Shown here: positions 41,860-52,230 of the stretch, in pieces | How the letters are laid out: every line of letters starts with the position of its first letter | Numbering within the stretch: position 1 is the first letter of the stretch | DNA from: Paracoccaceae bacterium | GTDB taxonomy: Bacteria > Pseudomonadota > Alphaproteobacteria > Rhodobacterales > Rhodobacteraceae | Assembly (NCBI GenBank): GCA_018223125.1 | Contig: JAAEZA010000012.1 | Location: forward strand, 24,329-88,328 | DNA: 64,000 nt | Reading direction: 5' to 3' | Notes under the pieces: model-generated | The model's input: the letters and a program-made list of their open reading frames with translations, nothing else | The model's database searches: none | What the model was told of the DNA's origin: nothing | Position numbers and translations under genes: made by a program

Positions 41860-42795
41860 CTAGTATTTAAGCGCAGGGTCGATCAGGTAAAGCGCTTCCT
41901 GACCCTGCTCGACCCGCGCGATGTTTTCTGCGACCACATCGGCTGCGGTTACGGCACGGGTTTCCGAAGCCACATGAGGTGTGACGAGAACGTTCGGGTG
42001 GTGCCAGTAAGGGTGTTGCTCTGGCAGGGGTTCAGTATGGAACACATCCAGCGTGGCCCCCGAAATTTTGCCTTTGTCTAGCGCCGCAAGGAGTGCATCG
42101 TCGTCAATCAACTGGCCGCGGCCGGGATTGATTATCGCTGCTCCGTCCTTCATCTGCGCAATTGTGTCTGCATTGATCAGCCCCTCGGTTGCGGGGGTGT
42201 TGGGCAAAAGTGTGACGATGATATCCGCTTTGGCAAGGGTATTTTTGAGCCCGTCCTCGCCCGCATAACAGGCGAAGGGTGTCCCTTCTTTTTGTGTCCG
42301 GCTCCAGCCGATCACTTTAAAGCCGTAGTCGTGGGCCACTCTGGCACAGGCCATCCCAAGCGCACCAATGCCAAGGATAGCGACCGTGCGGTCCGCGGGC
42401 AGGGGCGGGGCCCAATCCATCAGCCATTCGCCCGGTTTGGCATTGGCGAAACGGTCCACTTCCAGATGGTGACGCATGATATGGCCGAAGACGTAGTCTA
42501 CCATGCCCTGTGTCATTCCCGGATCGACCATACGGGCCATCGGCTGAGTAAGGGTTTTGTTTTTAAGCAACCTGTCAGGCCCGGCCCAGAGGCTCTGGAT
42601 CAGCTTCAGATTTGTATAGACGCTAAGATCGTCATCATCACGTGCCGGTGCGTAGACCAGATAGTCAATCGTTTCAGGGGCATCTGTGTGATCTATCAGA
42701 TTAACATCCAACCCTTTTCTGTCGAAAGCGGATTCCAGCGGGGTGCGGTACACGGGCCATTGCGCGGCACGTGCCGAAAAGAGAACGTTGATCAT
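41860..42795 (-). CDS. Glyoxylate/hydroxypyruvate reductase, GhrA-type D-2-hydroxyacid dehydrogenase
   Basis: 311 residues. The NAD(P)-binding motif AILGIGALGMACARVAHDYGF is followed by the substrate-domain arginine region (AAIINPGRGQLI), the catalytic Glu and His (TPHVASE), as in the GhrA family. It reduces glyoxylate or hydroxypyruvate. Immediately downstream of rodA on the same strand (9 bases), so it may be the last gene of the mre operon, although functionally unrelated. Confidence 0.9.
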   Translation of the reverse strand: MINVLFSARAAQWPVYRTPLESAFDRKGLDVNLIDHTDAPETIDYLVYAPARDDDDLSVYTNLKLIQSLWAGPDRLLKNKTLTQPMARMVDPGMTQGMVDYVFGHIMRHHLEVDRFANAKPGEWLMDWAPPLPADRTVAILGIGALGMACARVAHDYGFKVIGWSRTQKEGTPFACYAGEDGLKNTLAKADIIVTLLPNTPATEGLINADTIAQMKDGAAIINPGRGQLIDDDALLAALDKGKISGATLDVFHTEPLPEQHPYWHHPNVLVTPHVASETRAVTAADVVAENIARVEQGQEALYLIDPALKY

Positions 42796-42804
42796 GAGAG
42801 GGCC

Positions 42805-43944
42805 TTATCTTGGTCGGTGGACATGTGCGCTTTGTACCAGTCCGAAAGCGATCAGCAAGACCATCATGGCCGATCCCCCGTAACTGACCAGCGGCAGCGG
42901 CACGCCCACCACGGGGGCGAGCCCCATAACCATGGACATATTCACGGCGAAATAGAAGAAGAAGGTGGTGCCAACCCCGATCGTCACCAGTGAACCGAAC
43001 CTGTCCCTGTTCGACAGGGCCGAGACATAACAGAAAATCAGGATCAACCCGTAAAGTGCAAGCAGGACGATGCCGCCGACGAACCCGAATTCCTCTCCCA
43101 AGGTGGTGAAGATGAAGTCGGTGTGTTTTTCCGGCAGGAAGTTCAGCCTTTGTTGCGTTCCTTGCATAAACCCGCGCCCGGTCAGTCCGCCAGACCCCAA
43201 TGCAATTTTCGACTGGGTAATGTGATAGCCCGAGCCGAGCGGATCGGAAGACGGGTCGAGAAAGGTTTCGATCCGTTTGTACTGATAGTCCTTCAGCATC
43301 TGGTATTCGGTGTCTTTGGAGGCAAAAACACCCGTGACCAGTAGCACGATGGACAGGATCGCTATGCCGAAGTACCAGAAGCTGACACCGGCGATGAACA
43401 TGACAATCGCGCCGCCTGCCATGATCAGCAGGGCTGTGCCAAGATCGGGCTGGCCAAGCACCAGAAATGTCGGAAGCAGGATCAACAGGATCGGCAGGGC
43501 GACCCAGAAGGGGCGCGACACCCGCCGTTCGTCAAGCCAGTCATAATAGAGCGCAAGCACCATCACCACCGCCACTTTCATCAGCTCTGACGGTTGCAAT
43601 GTCATGAACTTCAAGTCGATCCAGCGCTGCGCCCCGCCACGGGTTTCCCCGATGTAGGGGACTGCGACCAGCAATGCGATCCCGAAAATGTAGGCGAAAG
43701 CACTGATTTCCCGCCAGAAATTGATCGGGATGAAGGCCATGAAGATCATCACGCCCATGCCAAGCGCAAAGCGGATGATCTGGGGTTGGGCCCAACGTTC
43801 GATTTCCCCGCCGGATACGGAGTAGAGCATCAGAAAGCCGGTGCAGGCCACGGCTGTCAGCAACAGGGCAAGCGGCCAGTTAAAGTAGAGCGCTTTGGAC
43901 AGGCCGGTGGGGATTGTGCGGATATTCTGTTCGAGATAGCTCAT
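42805..43944 (-). CDS. rodA: Peptidoglycan glycosyltransferase RodA (SEDS family)
   Basis: 379 residues, about ten membrane helices. SEDS signatures: ARGGAQRWIDLKFMTLQPSELMKVAVVM, GQPDLGTALLIM, and GRGFMQGTQQRLNFLPEKHTDFIF. RodA polymerises glycan strands with PBP2 for cell elongation. The start at 43942-43944 (MSYLEQNIRTIP) overlaps the mrdA stop by four bases; a much longer open frame upstream is an mrdA shadow. Confidence 0.96.
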   Translation of the reverse strand: MSYLEQNIRTIPTGLSKALYFNWPLALLLTAVACTGFLMLYSVSGGEIERWAQPQIIRFALGMGVMIFMAFIPINFWREISAFAYIFGIALLVAVPYIGETRGGAQRWIDLKFMTLQPSELMKVAVVMVLALYYDWLDERRVSRPFWVALPILLILLPTFLVLGQPDLGTALLIMAGGAIVMFIAGVSFWYFGIAILSIVLLVTGVFASKDTEYQMLKDYQYKRIETFLDPSSDPLGSGYHITQSKIALGSGGLTGRGFMQGTQQRLNFLPEKHTDFIFTTLGEEFGFVGGIVLLALYGLILIFCYVSALSNRDRFGSLVTIGVGTTFFFYFAVNMSMVMGLAPVVGVPLPLVSYGGSAMMVLLIAFGLVQSAHVHRPR

Positions 43945-45839
43945 GCTTTGTCGTCGGGCCTTTCCCGTCCGGCGCGCACATCTGTCGGCAACGAGCGGTA
44001 GTCCATATCCTCGGAGAGTTCGAGAGCTTCGAGCATGATATCCCGTGCGATCGGCGCAGCAACCGCCGAACCGCCGCCGCCATGTTCCACGACAACCGAA
44101 ATTGAAAAACGGGGATTGTCGGCGGGGGCATAGGCCACAAACAACGCATGATCGCGCCGTTCCCATGGCAGGTCGCTGTTCCGGATGACACCGCGGGCGC
44201 GTTCTTCTTTGGTGATGAAACGGACCTGACTGGTGCCGGTTTTCCCCGCCATATCCCAGCCTTCCTTGCGGATGCGGGACCCACCGGCGGTGCCGCCGCG
44301 CTCGTTCACAACGCCGTACATTCCCTTGCGGACCGCGTCAAGATGAGCGGGATCAATGTCCAGGGGTTCGCGTCCCTTGACGGGGTGGGGCCGGTTGTCG
44401 ATTGCGTTGACCAGTCGTGGAGAGATTTTGGTGCCCGAAGCGATCCGCGCGGTCATCACGGCAAGCTGCATGGGGGAGGCCAGTACAAATCCCTGACCGA
44501 TCGAGGCGTTCAGCGTGTCCCCGATCACCCAATCCGCATCCCTGCGCTGTTTTTTCCATTCCTTTGTGGGTGCCAGCCCCTCGCGCACGGCAGGCAGTTC
44601 CAGTTCGTGTTCAACGCCGATGCCCAATTCTTTCGCCATCGCCGAGATGTTTTCGATCCCGACTTCCTGACTGATCTCGTAATAGTAGACATCGCAGGAT
44701 TTCTTCAGACTGTCGTGCAAGTTTACCTTACCGTGCCCGCCCCGCCGCCAGCAGTGGAACCGGCGGTTGTGCAACTCCAGAAAACCGCCGCAATAGACTT
44801 TGTCTTCGGGCTTTACAAAGCCGCCCTTCAGCGCCGCAAGGGCTGTGACCATTTTGAAGGTGGAACCCGGGGGGTAGGTGCCGGTGACGGCCTTGTTCAG
44901 CATCGGTTTGTAAATATCGGTGTTCAGAGCATTCCAGTCAGTTGTAGAAATTCCGCGTACAAATTTATTCGGGTCAAAGCTCGGCGCAGAGGCCATCGTC
45001 ACGATATCGCCATTGCGAATATCCATAACCACCGCTGCGGCACTTTCCTTGCCAAGCCGTTCCATGGCGTAGCGTTGCAGGCGGTTGTCGATGGTCAGTT
45101 GTACATTTGCTCCGGGCTGGCTTTCCTCGCGGCCCAGAACACGCATCACACGCCCGATAGAGTTCACTTCGATCCGCTTCACGCCGGATTTCCCCCGCAA
45201 GGGTTTTTCGATGCGTCGTTCGACCCCGTTCTTGCCGATCTGGAAGCGGGGGATCAGCAGCAGGGGATCATCGTCATCCGTCTGGCTGAGATCATAATCC
45301 GAAACCGGCCCCACAAACCCGAGAATATGTGCAAAATCATCCGCTTGCGGGTAGATCCTGTAGTGGCCCAGTTCCGGCGTGATACCCGGAAGTGCAGGGG
45401 CATTCGCGCTGACAGCGGCGATGTGTTCCCAGTCCAGATCCTCTGCTACAGTCACGGGCACAAAGCCGCGACGTTTGCTCATTTCTTCCAGCGCACTGGT
45501 AATGTCTTGCTCGCTGATCGGGATGATGGTTGCAAGGCGGCGCAAAACGGTCTCCGGATCGCCGGACTGTTCGCGCACCATATCAATTTTGTAGTTGGGT
45601 TCATTATAGGCAAGCGGTTTGCCCAAACGATCGAACACCAGACCGCGCACAGGGGGGATAAGGCGGATGTTCACGCGGTTCTCTTCGGCGAGCAGGCGGA
45701 AGGACTGGTTCTGCTCTACCGCGATCCGGCGCATCTGAACCCCAAGCGTACCGATAATGCCTGCCTGCATCCCTGCAAGCAGGATCGTGCGGCGGGTCAG
45801 CATTTGTCGCAGGCGACCGGGTTTAACTGGACGTTTCAT
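43941..45839 (-). CDS. mrdA: Penicillin-binding protein 2 (transpeptidase)
   Basis: 632 residues. A single N-terminal anchor (TRRTILLAGMQAGIIGTLG) precedes the pedestal domain and the transpeptidase domain with SxxK (GSTFKMVTALAAL), SxD (KKSCDVYYYE) and KTG (AGKTGTSQVRF) motifs. It crosslinks side-wall peptidoglycan with RodA. The ATG at 45837-45839 overlaps the mreD stop. The C-terminus ends in a short charged tail. Confidence 0.96.
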   Translation of the reverse strand: MKRPVKPGRLRQMLTRRTILLAGMQAGIIGTLGVQMRRIAVEQNQSFRLLAEENRVNIRLIPPVRGLVFDRLGKPLAYNEPNYKIDMVREQSGDPETVLRRLATIIPISEQDITSALEEMSKRRGFVPVTVAEDLDWEHIAAVSANAPALPGITPELGHYRIYPQADDFAHILGFVGPVSDYDLSQTDDDDPLLLIPRFQIGKNGVERRIEKPLRGKSGVKRIEVNSIGRVMRVLGREESQPGANVQLTIDNRLQRYAMERLGKESAAAVVMDIRNGDIVTMASAPSFDPNKFVRGISTTDWNALNTDIYKPMLNKAVTGTYPPGSTFKMVTALAALKGGFVKPEDKVYCGGFLELHNRRFHCWRRGGHGKVNLHDSLKKSCDVYYYEISQEVGIENISAMAKELGIGVEHELELPAVREGLAPTKEWKKQRRDADWVIGDTLNASIGQGFVLASPMQLAVMTARIASGTKISPRLVNAIDNRPHPVKGREPLDIDPAHLDAVRKGMYGVVNERGGTAGGSRIRKEGWDMAGKTGTSQVRFITKEERARGVIRNSDLPWERRDHALFVAYAPADNPRFSISVVVEHGGGGSAVAAPIARDIMLEALELSEDMDYRSLPTDVRAGRERPDDKA

Positions 45840-46375
45840 AGTCTTTTTCCCCATGCATCCAGCTCTCCGGGACGGGGGCGCTGGAAGCCGAAACCGAATT
45901 TCATAATTCCGACAATAACAGGATAGAGCGCAATGGTGAAAACCATAAGATAGAGCTGCTCTACAAATCTTGGTGTATGGGTCAGAGTGAGCAGAAGGAT
46001 AATTTGTTGCAGGATGGTAATGATCACAAAGATTGTCCCGATCCAGAGCCATTCCAGACCGAAACTGTATTCACGGAACGCCTGAATGTTGGAGCGCACA
46101 ACCTCTGATCCGAGCACAGTTAGAAGCGTGAACAGGCCAAGGGGGGCAAGGGTTAGTATATCGCGGAAGAAGAAGACCAGAAATATCGCCCAAACGGGGG
46201 CCCATTCCGGTTTGCGCACGACGTAAGCCATTGTGATGCAATAGATAATATCAGGTCCGGGCAGGGCGCCGGCGCTCAGGTCGAAGGGGACGATGGACCA
46301 CAGGATAATGGCGAAACCGACCCCGATATAGAGTGCGCGGCGCGCGTATAGCTGAACCAGCGAGACGTCATCCAT
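45836..46375 (-). CDS. mreD: Rod shape-determining protein MreD
   Basis: 179 residues, about five membrane helices (GVGFAIILWSIVPFDLSAG, VWAIFLVFFFRDILTLAPLGLFTLL), matching MreD in size and position. It bridges MreC/MreB and the elongation enzymes in the membrane. Overlaps mreC by 8 bases and mrdA by 4. Confidence 0.92.
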   Translation of the reverse strand: MDDVSLVQLYARRALYIGVGFAIILWSIVPFDLSAGALPGPDIIYCITMAYVVRKPEWAPVWAIFLVFFFRDILTLAPLGLFTLLTVLGSEVVRSNIQAFREYSFGLEWLWIGTIFVIITILQQIILLLTLTHTPRFVEQLYLMVFTIALYPVIVGIMKFGFGFQRPRPGELDAWGKRL

Positions 46376-47261
46376 CGTTGCCCACGCTCACCTGCCCGGG
46401 CAGGGTTGGGCCGACAAGACGGCCTGGTTCGGAGATTGGCGCTGCAGGCAGATGGCGGATCACCCGCAGGAATTCAAGCCGGCGGTAATCCGCTGCCAGT
46501 TTCACCCGCAGCCGTCCGTCACCGCTCAGAAACACGGTGCCCGCCAGCAGACCGGGGGGAAAGACGCCTCCGTCTCCGGTCGTCACAACCCTGTCGCCTG
46601 CGCGGACCTGATCAACCCCGTCGATAAACTCCAGCGGCGGCAGGGGGGTGTTATCCCCTGCAAGTATGGCCTTCTGGCCCGACGGTGTGACCTCAACCGG
46701 AATACGGCTGGAACTGTCTGTCAGGAACAGGACACGGGAAGAGTTCTTGCCCACGCCGGAAATACGCCCGACAAGCCCCAGACCGTCCATCGCGGCCCAG
46801 CCGTCCACCACGCCATCATGTCGCCCGATGTTGATAAGCGCGCTCTGGCGGAACGGGCTGCCACTGTCTGTCAGAACCACACCGGTCGTGTAGGTCAGTT
46901 TCGGGTTCAGTTTGACGTTGTTCAGATCCAGCAGTTTGGCGTTCTTCTGTTCCAACTGGATGGCGGCCTCTTTCCAGGCCTTCATCTGCTGCAATTCGCG
47001 GCGAAGTTCCTGATTTTGCTGGTAAATGCGTGAATACGACTGGAAATCGGAGATCATGTTGGACATATGGGCGACAGGGGCGAAGACCCATTCAAGGTTG
47101 GGCACAACCCGATCAATCATCGCCATACGAAACCGTTCGGCGCGGGGGTTGTCGATGCGCCAGACCAGAAAAATCGCGACCAGAAAGACCAGCAGGACAG
47201 AGATCAGCACGCGCCTTACGACGCGGCGAAAATAGACCTCGCTGTCATTTTGATGTGCCAT
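46368..47261 (-). CDS. mreC: Rod shape-determining protein MreC
   Basis: 297 residues. A membrane anchor (VLISVLLVFLVAIFLVWRI) is followed by a coiled coil (YQQNQELRRELQQMKAWKEAAIQLEQKN) and the double beta-barrel domain (GVVLTDSGSPFRQSALINIGRHDGVVDGW). MreC scaffolds PBP2/RodA in the periplasm. Lies 18 bases downstream of mreB. Confidence 0.94.
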   Translation of the reverse strand: MAHQNDSEVYFRRVVRRVLISVLLVFLVAIFLVWRIDNPRAERFRMAMIDRVVPNLEWVFAPVAHMSNMISDFQSYSRIYQQNQELRRELQQMKAWKEAAIQLEQKNAKLLDLNNVKLNPKLTYTTGVVLTDSGSPFRQSALINIGRHDGVVDGWAAMDGLGLVGRISGVGKNSSRVLFLTDSSSRIPVEVTPSGQKAILAGDNTPLPPLEFIDGVDQVRAGDRVVTTGDGGVFPPGLLAGTVFLSGDGRLRVKLAADYRRLEFLRVIRHLPAAPISEPGRLVGPTLPGQVSVGNDG

Positions 47262-47279
47262 TTACATCCGTCACAGGCA

Positions 47280-48434
<1,155 letters not shown>

Positions 48435-48495
48435 TTATCGCGCCAAGAATAGGGGGGACTTGCCCATTCTTTCACTTAATACTTGCACATAACGA

Positions 48496-48528
48496 ACAAC
48501 GGGCAAATTTTTGCAACTCGCCCGTTGT
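48496..48528. terminator. Hairpin after leuA
   Basis: Stem ACAACGGGC/GCCCGTTGT with a 15-base loop, 12 bases past the leuA stop. The T-run is stronger on the plus strand (TTTTT after the stem), weak on the leuA strand. Confidence 0.65.
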
Positions 48529-48539
48529 TTTTCCAAGAA

Positions 48540-50090
48540 TCAGGCTGTCGCCGCCGGAGCGGTTTTTTCGCGACGCACCAGCAGTTTGTTCAGCGCGTTC
48601 ACATAGGCCCGTGCGCTGGCCACAACAGTGTCCGTATCGGCGGACTGGCCGACGACGATTTTACCGGCTTCTTCCATCCGCACAGAAACGGTTGCCTGCG
48701 CATCAGTCCCTTCGGTCACCGCATGCACGTTGTAGAGTTGCAGCTTGGCACTGTGCGGGAAGAGCTGTTTGACGGCGTTGAAGGAGGCGTCAACCGGTCC
48801 GTCCCCTGTGGCAGAAACACTGTGATCTACCCCGTCGATTGTCAGCGTCAGGTCTGCCTGTTGCGGCCCTTCGGTGCCACAGACAACCCGCAGGGATTTC
48901 ACCTGTACGCGATCGTTGGCGGCATTGGTGCCTTCGTCGTTCATCAGCGCGAGCAGGTCGTCGTCATAGACTTCCTTCTTGCGGTCGGCCAGAGCCTTGA
49001 ACCGGACGAACACGTCTTTCAACTGGTTGTCGCCCAATTCATACCCGAGGTCTTTGAGTTTGGAACGCAGTGCAGCACGACCCGAATGTTTGCCCATCAC
49101 AATGTTGGTTTCGGACAGACCCACGTCTTCGGGGCGCATGATCTCGAACGTTTCGGCGTTTTTCAACATGCCGTCCTGATGGATGCCGCTTTCATGGGCG
49201 AAAGCGTTTTTGCCGACGATGGCTTTGTTATATTGCACCTGAAATCCGCTGACCGTGGCCACACGGCGGCTGATGTTCATGATCTTGGTGGTGTCGATTT
49301 CGGTGCGGAAGGGCATGATGTCATTGCGCACTTTCAGCGCCATGACCACTTCTTCAAGCGCTGTATTACCGGCCCGTTCGCCCAATCCGTTGATGGTACA
49401 TTCGATCTGGCGGGCACCGGCCTCTACCGCGGCGAGAGAGTTTGCTGTCGCCATGCCCAGATCGTTGTGGCAGTGGGTGGCAAAGATGATGTCGTCTGCG
49501 CCGGGCACTTTTTCCAGCAGCATACGGATCAGATCAGCGCTTTCCCGAGGCGCGGTATAGCCCACTGTATCGGGAATGTTGATGGTTGTGGCACCCGCTT
49601 TGATCGCAACTTCGACGACGCGGCAGAGCTAGTCTCCTTCCGTGCGGGTCGCATCCATCGGGGACCATTGGATATTGTCACACAGGTTGCGCGCGTGGGT
49701 CACCGTCTGGTGGATCCGCTCTACCATTTCGTCCTGATTGAGGTTCGGGATAGCACGGTGCAGGGGCGAGGTGCCGATAAACGTGTGGATGCGCGGCTGT
49801 CTGGCGTGTTTCACCGCCTCCCAACAGCGGTCAATGTCGCGGGTGTCAGCGCGGGACAGGCCACAGATTACGGCGTTCTGGGAACGGGCCGCGATTTCGC
49901 TGACCGCGTTAAAATCCCCCTCACTGGCAATCGGAAAACCGGCTTCAATAATGTCTACGCCCATTTCGTCGAGCAACTGGGCAATTTCCAGCTTTTCATC
50001 ATGGCTCATCGTGGCGCCGGGGGATTGTTCACCGTCACGCAAGGTGGTGTCAAAAATCAAGACGCGGTCTTGTTTCGCTGTATCGGTCAT
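48540..50090 (-). pseudogene. leuA: 2-isopropylmalate synthase gene interrupted by an in-frame TAG
   Basis: The frame encodes 516 codons of LeuA with every family motif (DTTLRDGEQSPG, FATHCHNDLGMATANSL, ECTINGLGERAGN, and the C-terminal regulatory domain), the full expected length. A single TAG at 49631-49629 interrupts it after codon 153, in the motif normally read TRTE-x-D-(Y/F)-LCR: here it reads TEGD, stop, LCRVVE. A one-base change from TAC or TAT would explain it; the frame is not shifted. Fragments of 153 and about 350 residues would each lack half of the TIM barrel. LeuA makes the first committed step to leucine. Real mutation, sequencing error and read-through cannot be told apart here. 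A leucine-rich leader peptide precedes it. Confidence 0.9.
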
Positions 50091-50153
50091 TTGTGTATCT
50101 CTTTAATTTTACTTAGCTTTTCGGGTTCATTCCAGCGCGGATTTCACTCTCCC

Positions 50154-50186
50154 CTGAGCGCACGCGCCGGACCCCGACACGCTCAG
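50154..50186 (-). promoter_or_regulatory. Hairpin of the leuA leader
   Basis: Inverted repeat CTGAGCG/CGCTCAG around a GC-rich 19-base loop, starting at the leader stop codon. No U-run follows on the leuA strand, so the switch may work by blocking translation or by Rho rather than by an intrinsic terminator. Confidence 0.55.
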
Positions 50187-50266
50187 AGGCGGCTAAGTAG
50201 TAGAAGCGCAGCAGCAGTTGCACCAAAAGCGGTGGCAATATTGGGGATATGTGTCTGCGTAATCAT
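50183..50266 (-). CDS. leuA leader peptide with four consecutive leucine codons
   Basis: A 27-residue frame (ATG at 50264-50266, TGA at 50185-50183) begins MITQTHIPNIATAFG and ends LLLLSRL; the four successive leucine codons are CTT CTA CTA CTT, two of them the rare CTA. It lies 93 bases before leuA and runs into a hairpin. This is the layout of amino-acid attenuation, in which leucyl-tRNA shortage stalls the ribosome. Leader peptides before leuA are known in alphaproteobacteria. Confidence 0.75.
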   Translation of the reverse strand: MITQTHIPNIATAFGATAAALLLLSRL

Positions 50267-50307
50267 GCAGCCTTTATACGCAAGTTTCATCCCGTGAAAA
50301 GTAAAAA

Positions 50308-50330
50308 ACGCGCCCGGATTGCGGGCGCGT
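50308..50330 (-). terminator. Intrinsic terminator of the broken RTX gene
   Basis: Stem ACGCGCCCG/CGGGCGCGT; followed on the minus strand by TTTTTTA. It lies 31 bases past the RTX stop codon, before the leuA leader. Confidence 0.88.
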
Positions 50331-50360
50331 CCGGATTTTGATCAAAGCTGTTTCGCGGCG

Positions 50361-52051
50361 TCAGGCTATTTCGATATCATCGCGGAAATCGGAGAAGCTG
50401 CCGATCCCTTCCACAACCAGACGGTCTCCGCTTGCGAAATCGAAAATCAGCGCGTCCTTGCGCTCGTCTACCATTTTGGAAAGATCACGGATCGTCAGGC
50501 CACCTTTGACAAGGGATTTGGCAAACTTGACCGTGTCTGTATCGTCCTCGAAGTCCTTGATCGTGTCCCTGCCACCGCCGCCAAACAGGGAGTCATTGGC
50601 ATTGCCGCCCTTTAGCACGTCCTTGCCGCCGCCACCGAACAAATTGTCATCGCCGCCTTCACCGAACACTTCATCATTCTTCCCGCCCGAAGAAATCTTC
50701 TCCCCGTCGTCTGTGCCGGTGAGCGTTTGCGCCGTGGAGTTGGCATAGTTGACGGTTTTGAAGATTTTCCCGAACACGCCGGTCCCGTCACCATCGTCGG
50801 TTTCGGATTCCCAAACCAGCGCCACATTCCCGTTTTTAAGCGTGGTGATTGCAGAATCCCGCTGGTCGCCATTGGTGGTCTCGTTCACGGTTTCAATGTC
50901 ACCAAGGCGGATACCGTTTGAATCGAAGCGTGCCATCTTCACAGCGTCGGCTTTGCCGTCGGCACCCTCATCGGTCCAGGTTATGATAAATCCACCGTCT
51001 TTCAGAGCTGTGATTTCTTGCTCTGTCTGGTTTTTTTTACTGTCGCCGTGGGCCGCAATACGCCCCCCACGCGGGGTGCCATCGGCATTAAAGACCTGAA
51101 AGAAAACATCAAAGTGCCAGTCTGACTCATCCTCGCTGCTTTCGTCCTGTTCAATCCATGTAACCGCAATCCCCCCATCGGAGAGCACGACAATTCGCGG
51201 CTTCAGTGCGGTCCCGTTCAGGCCGGAGGTTTCTTCCAGCACAAAGCGTTCGTCCAGCGACAGGGGAAGCCCCTGTGTATCGTTGCGCCCCATAAACTGG
51301 AACTGGATCACACCGTAGAGGCCAACAAGATCAGAGTGCATGGAGGAAGCAACGACGATTGTTTCGTCATCCACCTTCGCCACATCACCGAATGACGTGT
51401 GCGCCCTGGGAAACACATCATCTTTTACCGTGCGCAAAGACCACTAGCCATTGTTGGGCACCACAGAAGGGATGTAGGCCGTATTTTCGCTGACATCCAG
51501 CCCCGAAAAATTACGGAAGGTTTCGTTGACGCGGTAGACAGTGATGAACTGGTCGCCGCCAACTGAGATCACCCGTGGCTCCAACCCTTCCTGACCTTCC
51601 TGATCGGGATCGAACCGTCCGTAACGAACGCGGTCTTCGTTGTAGTAGAATCCGTCCTCGCTCTCGAACCCGAACGTCTTGGAACGGGTGCGGATATTCT
51701 CTGCAATGCCGCCGGAAATCGGCGTTTCATCCCGATTCACGGTGACAAACCAGATATTGTCGGTTTGCCAGACCCATGATCCGTTGCCGTCTTCGTTGAA
51801 TGCCACGTCGACGTTCTCCTGATCGCCCTCCGTGACTGTATTTATCCGGAATTCGGATCCGAGTGTGTTTCCACCGGCATGGAAGTTTTGTGCGTAAACG
51901 CCAAGACCGCTACCGTCCTGTCCTTCACTTTCCCAGACCACCTGAAATCCGCCGGTCTTTGGATTTGCGTCTATGCTTGGATCTTCCGCGTGTCATCTGT
52001 GTAGGTATTCACAAGAAATTCGAACGATACGTCCATAAAGGCAGAGCCCAT
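50361..52051 (-). pseudogene. RTX calcium-binding exoprotein, broken by a frameshift and an in-frame TAG
   Basis: The intact start is an ATG at 52049-52051 with AGGGGAA upstream (MGSAFMDVSFEFLVNTYTDD). After about 21 codons that frame ends at TAG, while the matching continuation (EDPSIDANPKTGGFQVVWESEG) is in another frame; the distance between them is one base short of a multiple of three. A second lesion, TAG at 51446-51444, splits NNG from WSLRTVKDD in one frame. The rest is a beta-propeller-like repeat region (GGFQVVWESEGQDG, GGIAVTWIEQDES, GGFIITWTDEGADG, GNVALVWESETDDG) followed by RTX nonapeptides (GGKNDEVFGEGGDDNLFGGG). Type I secretion cargo when intact. Confidence 0.87.
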
Positions 52052-52230
52052 AATAATTCCCCTTTAAACTTATTGAACTTAATTTGACCGCAAATGGTCG
52101 AGTTGAAATACGGATTAACGGTGCTGCGATTTGGCAATTCTGTCCATAAATCTGTGGTTCGGTCGTTGTATGGATATGCATTTTGAGAGAGGAGCGGGTC
52201 CGTACAGGGCTTGCGTGGCACGATAAACGT

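Noticed and set aside
44148..45926. 592-codon plus-strand frame
   Set aside because: Antisense shadow of mrdA, whose SxxK, SxD and KTG motifs are all on the other strand.
48483..50297. 604-codon plus-strand frame over leuA
   Set aside because: Antisense of the leuA frame; considered because leuA itself is interrupted, but the plus-strand product has no domain and the LeuA motifs are unmistakable.
49629..51446. General recoding of TAG as an amino acid
   Set aside because: Many intact genes here end in TAG (P450, thyX, sseB, yhiN-like, the second Lrp gene), and extending past them adds no conserved sequence; no suppressor tRNA was seen.
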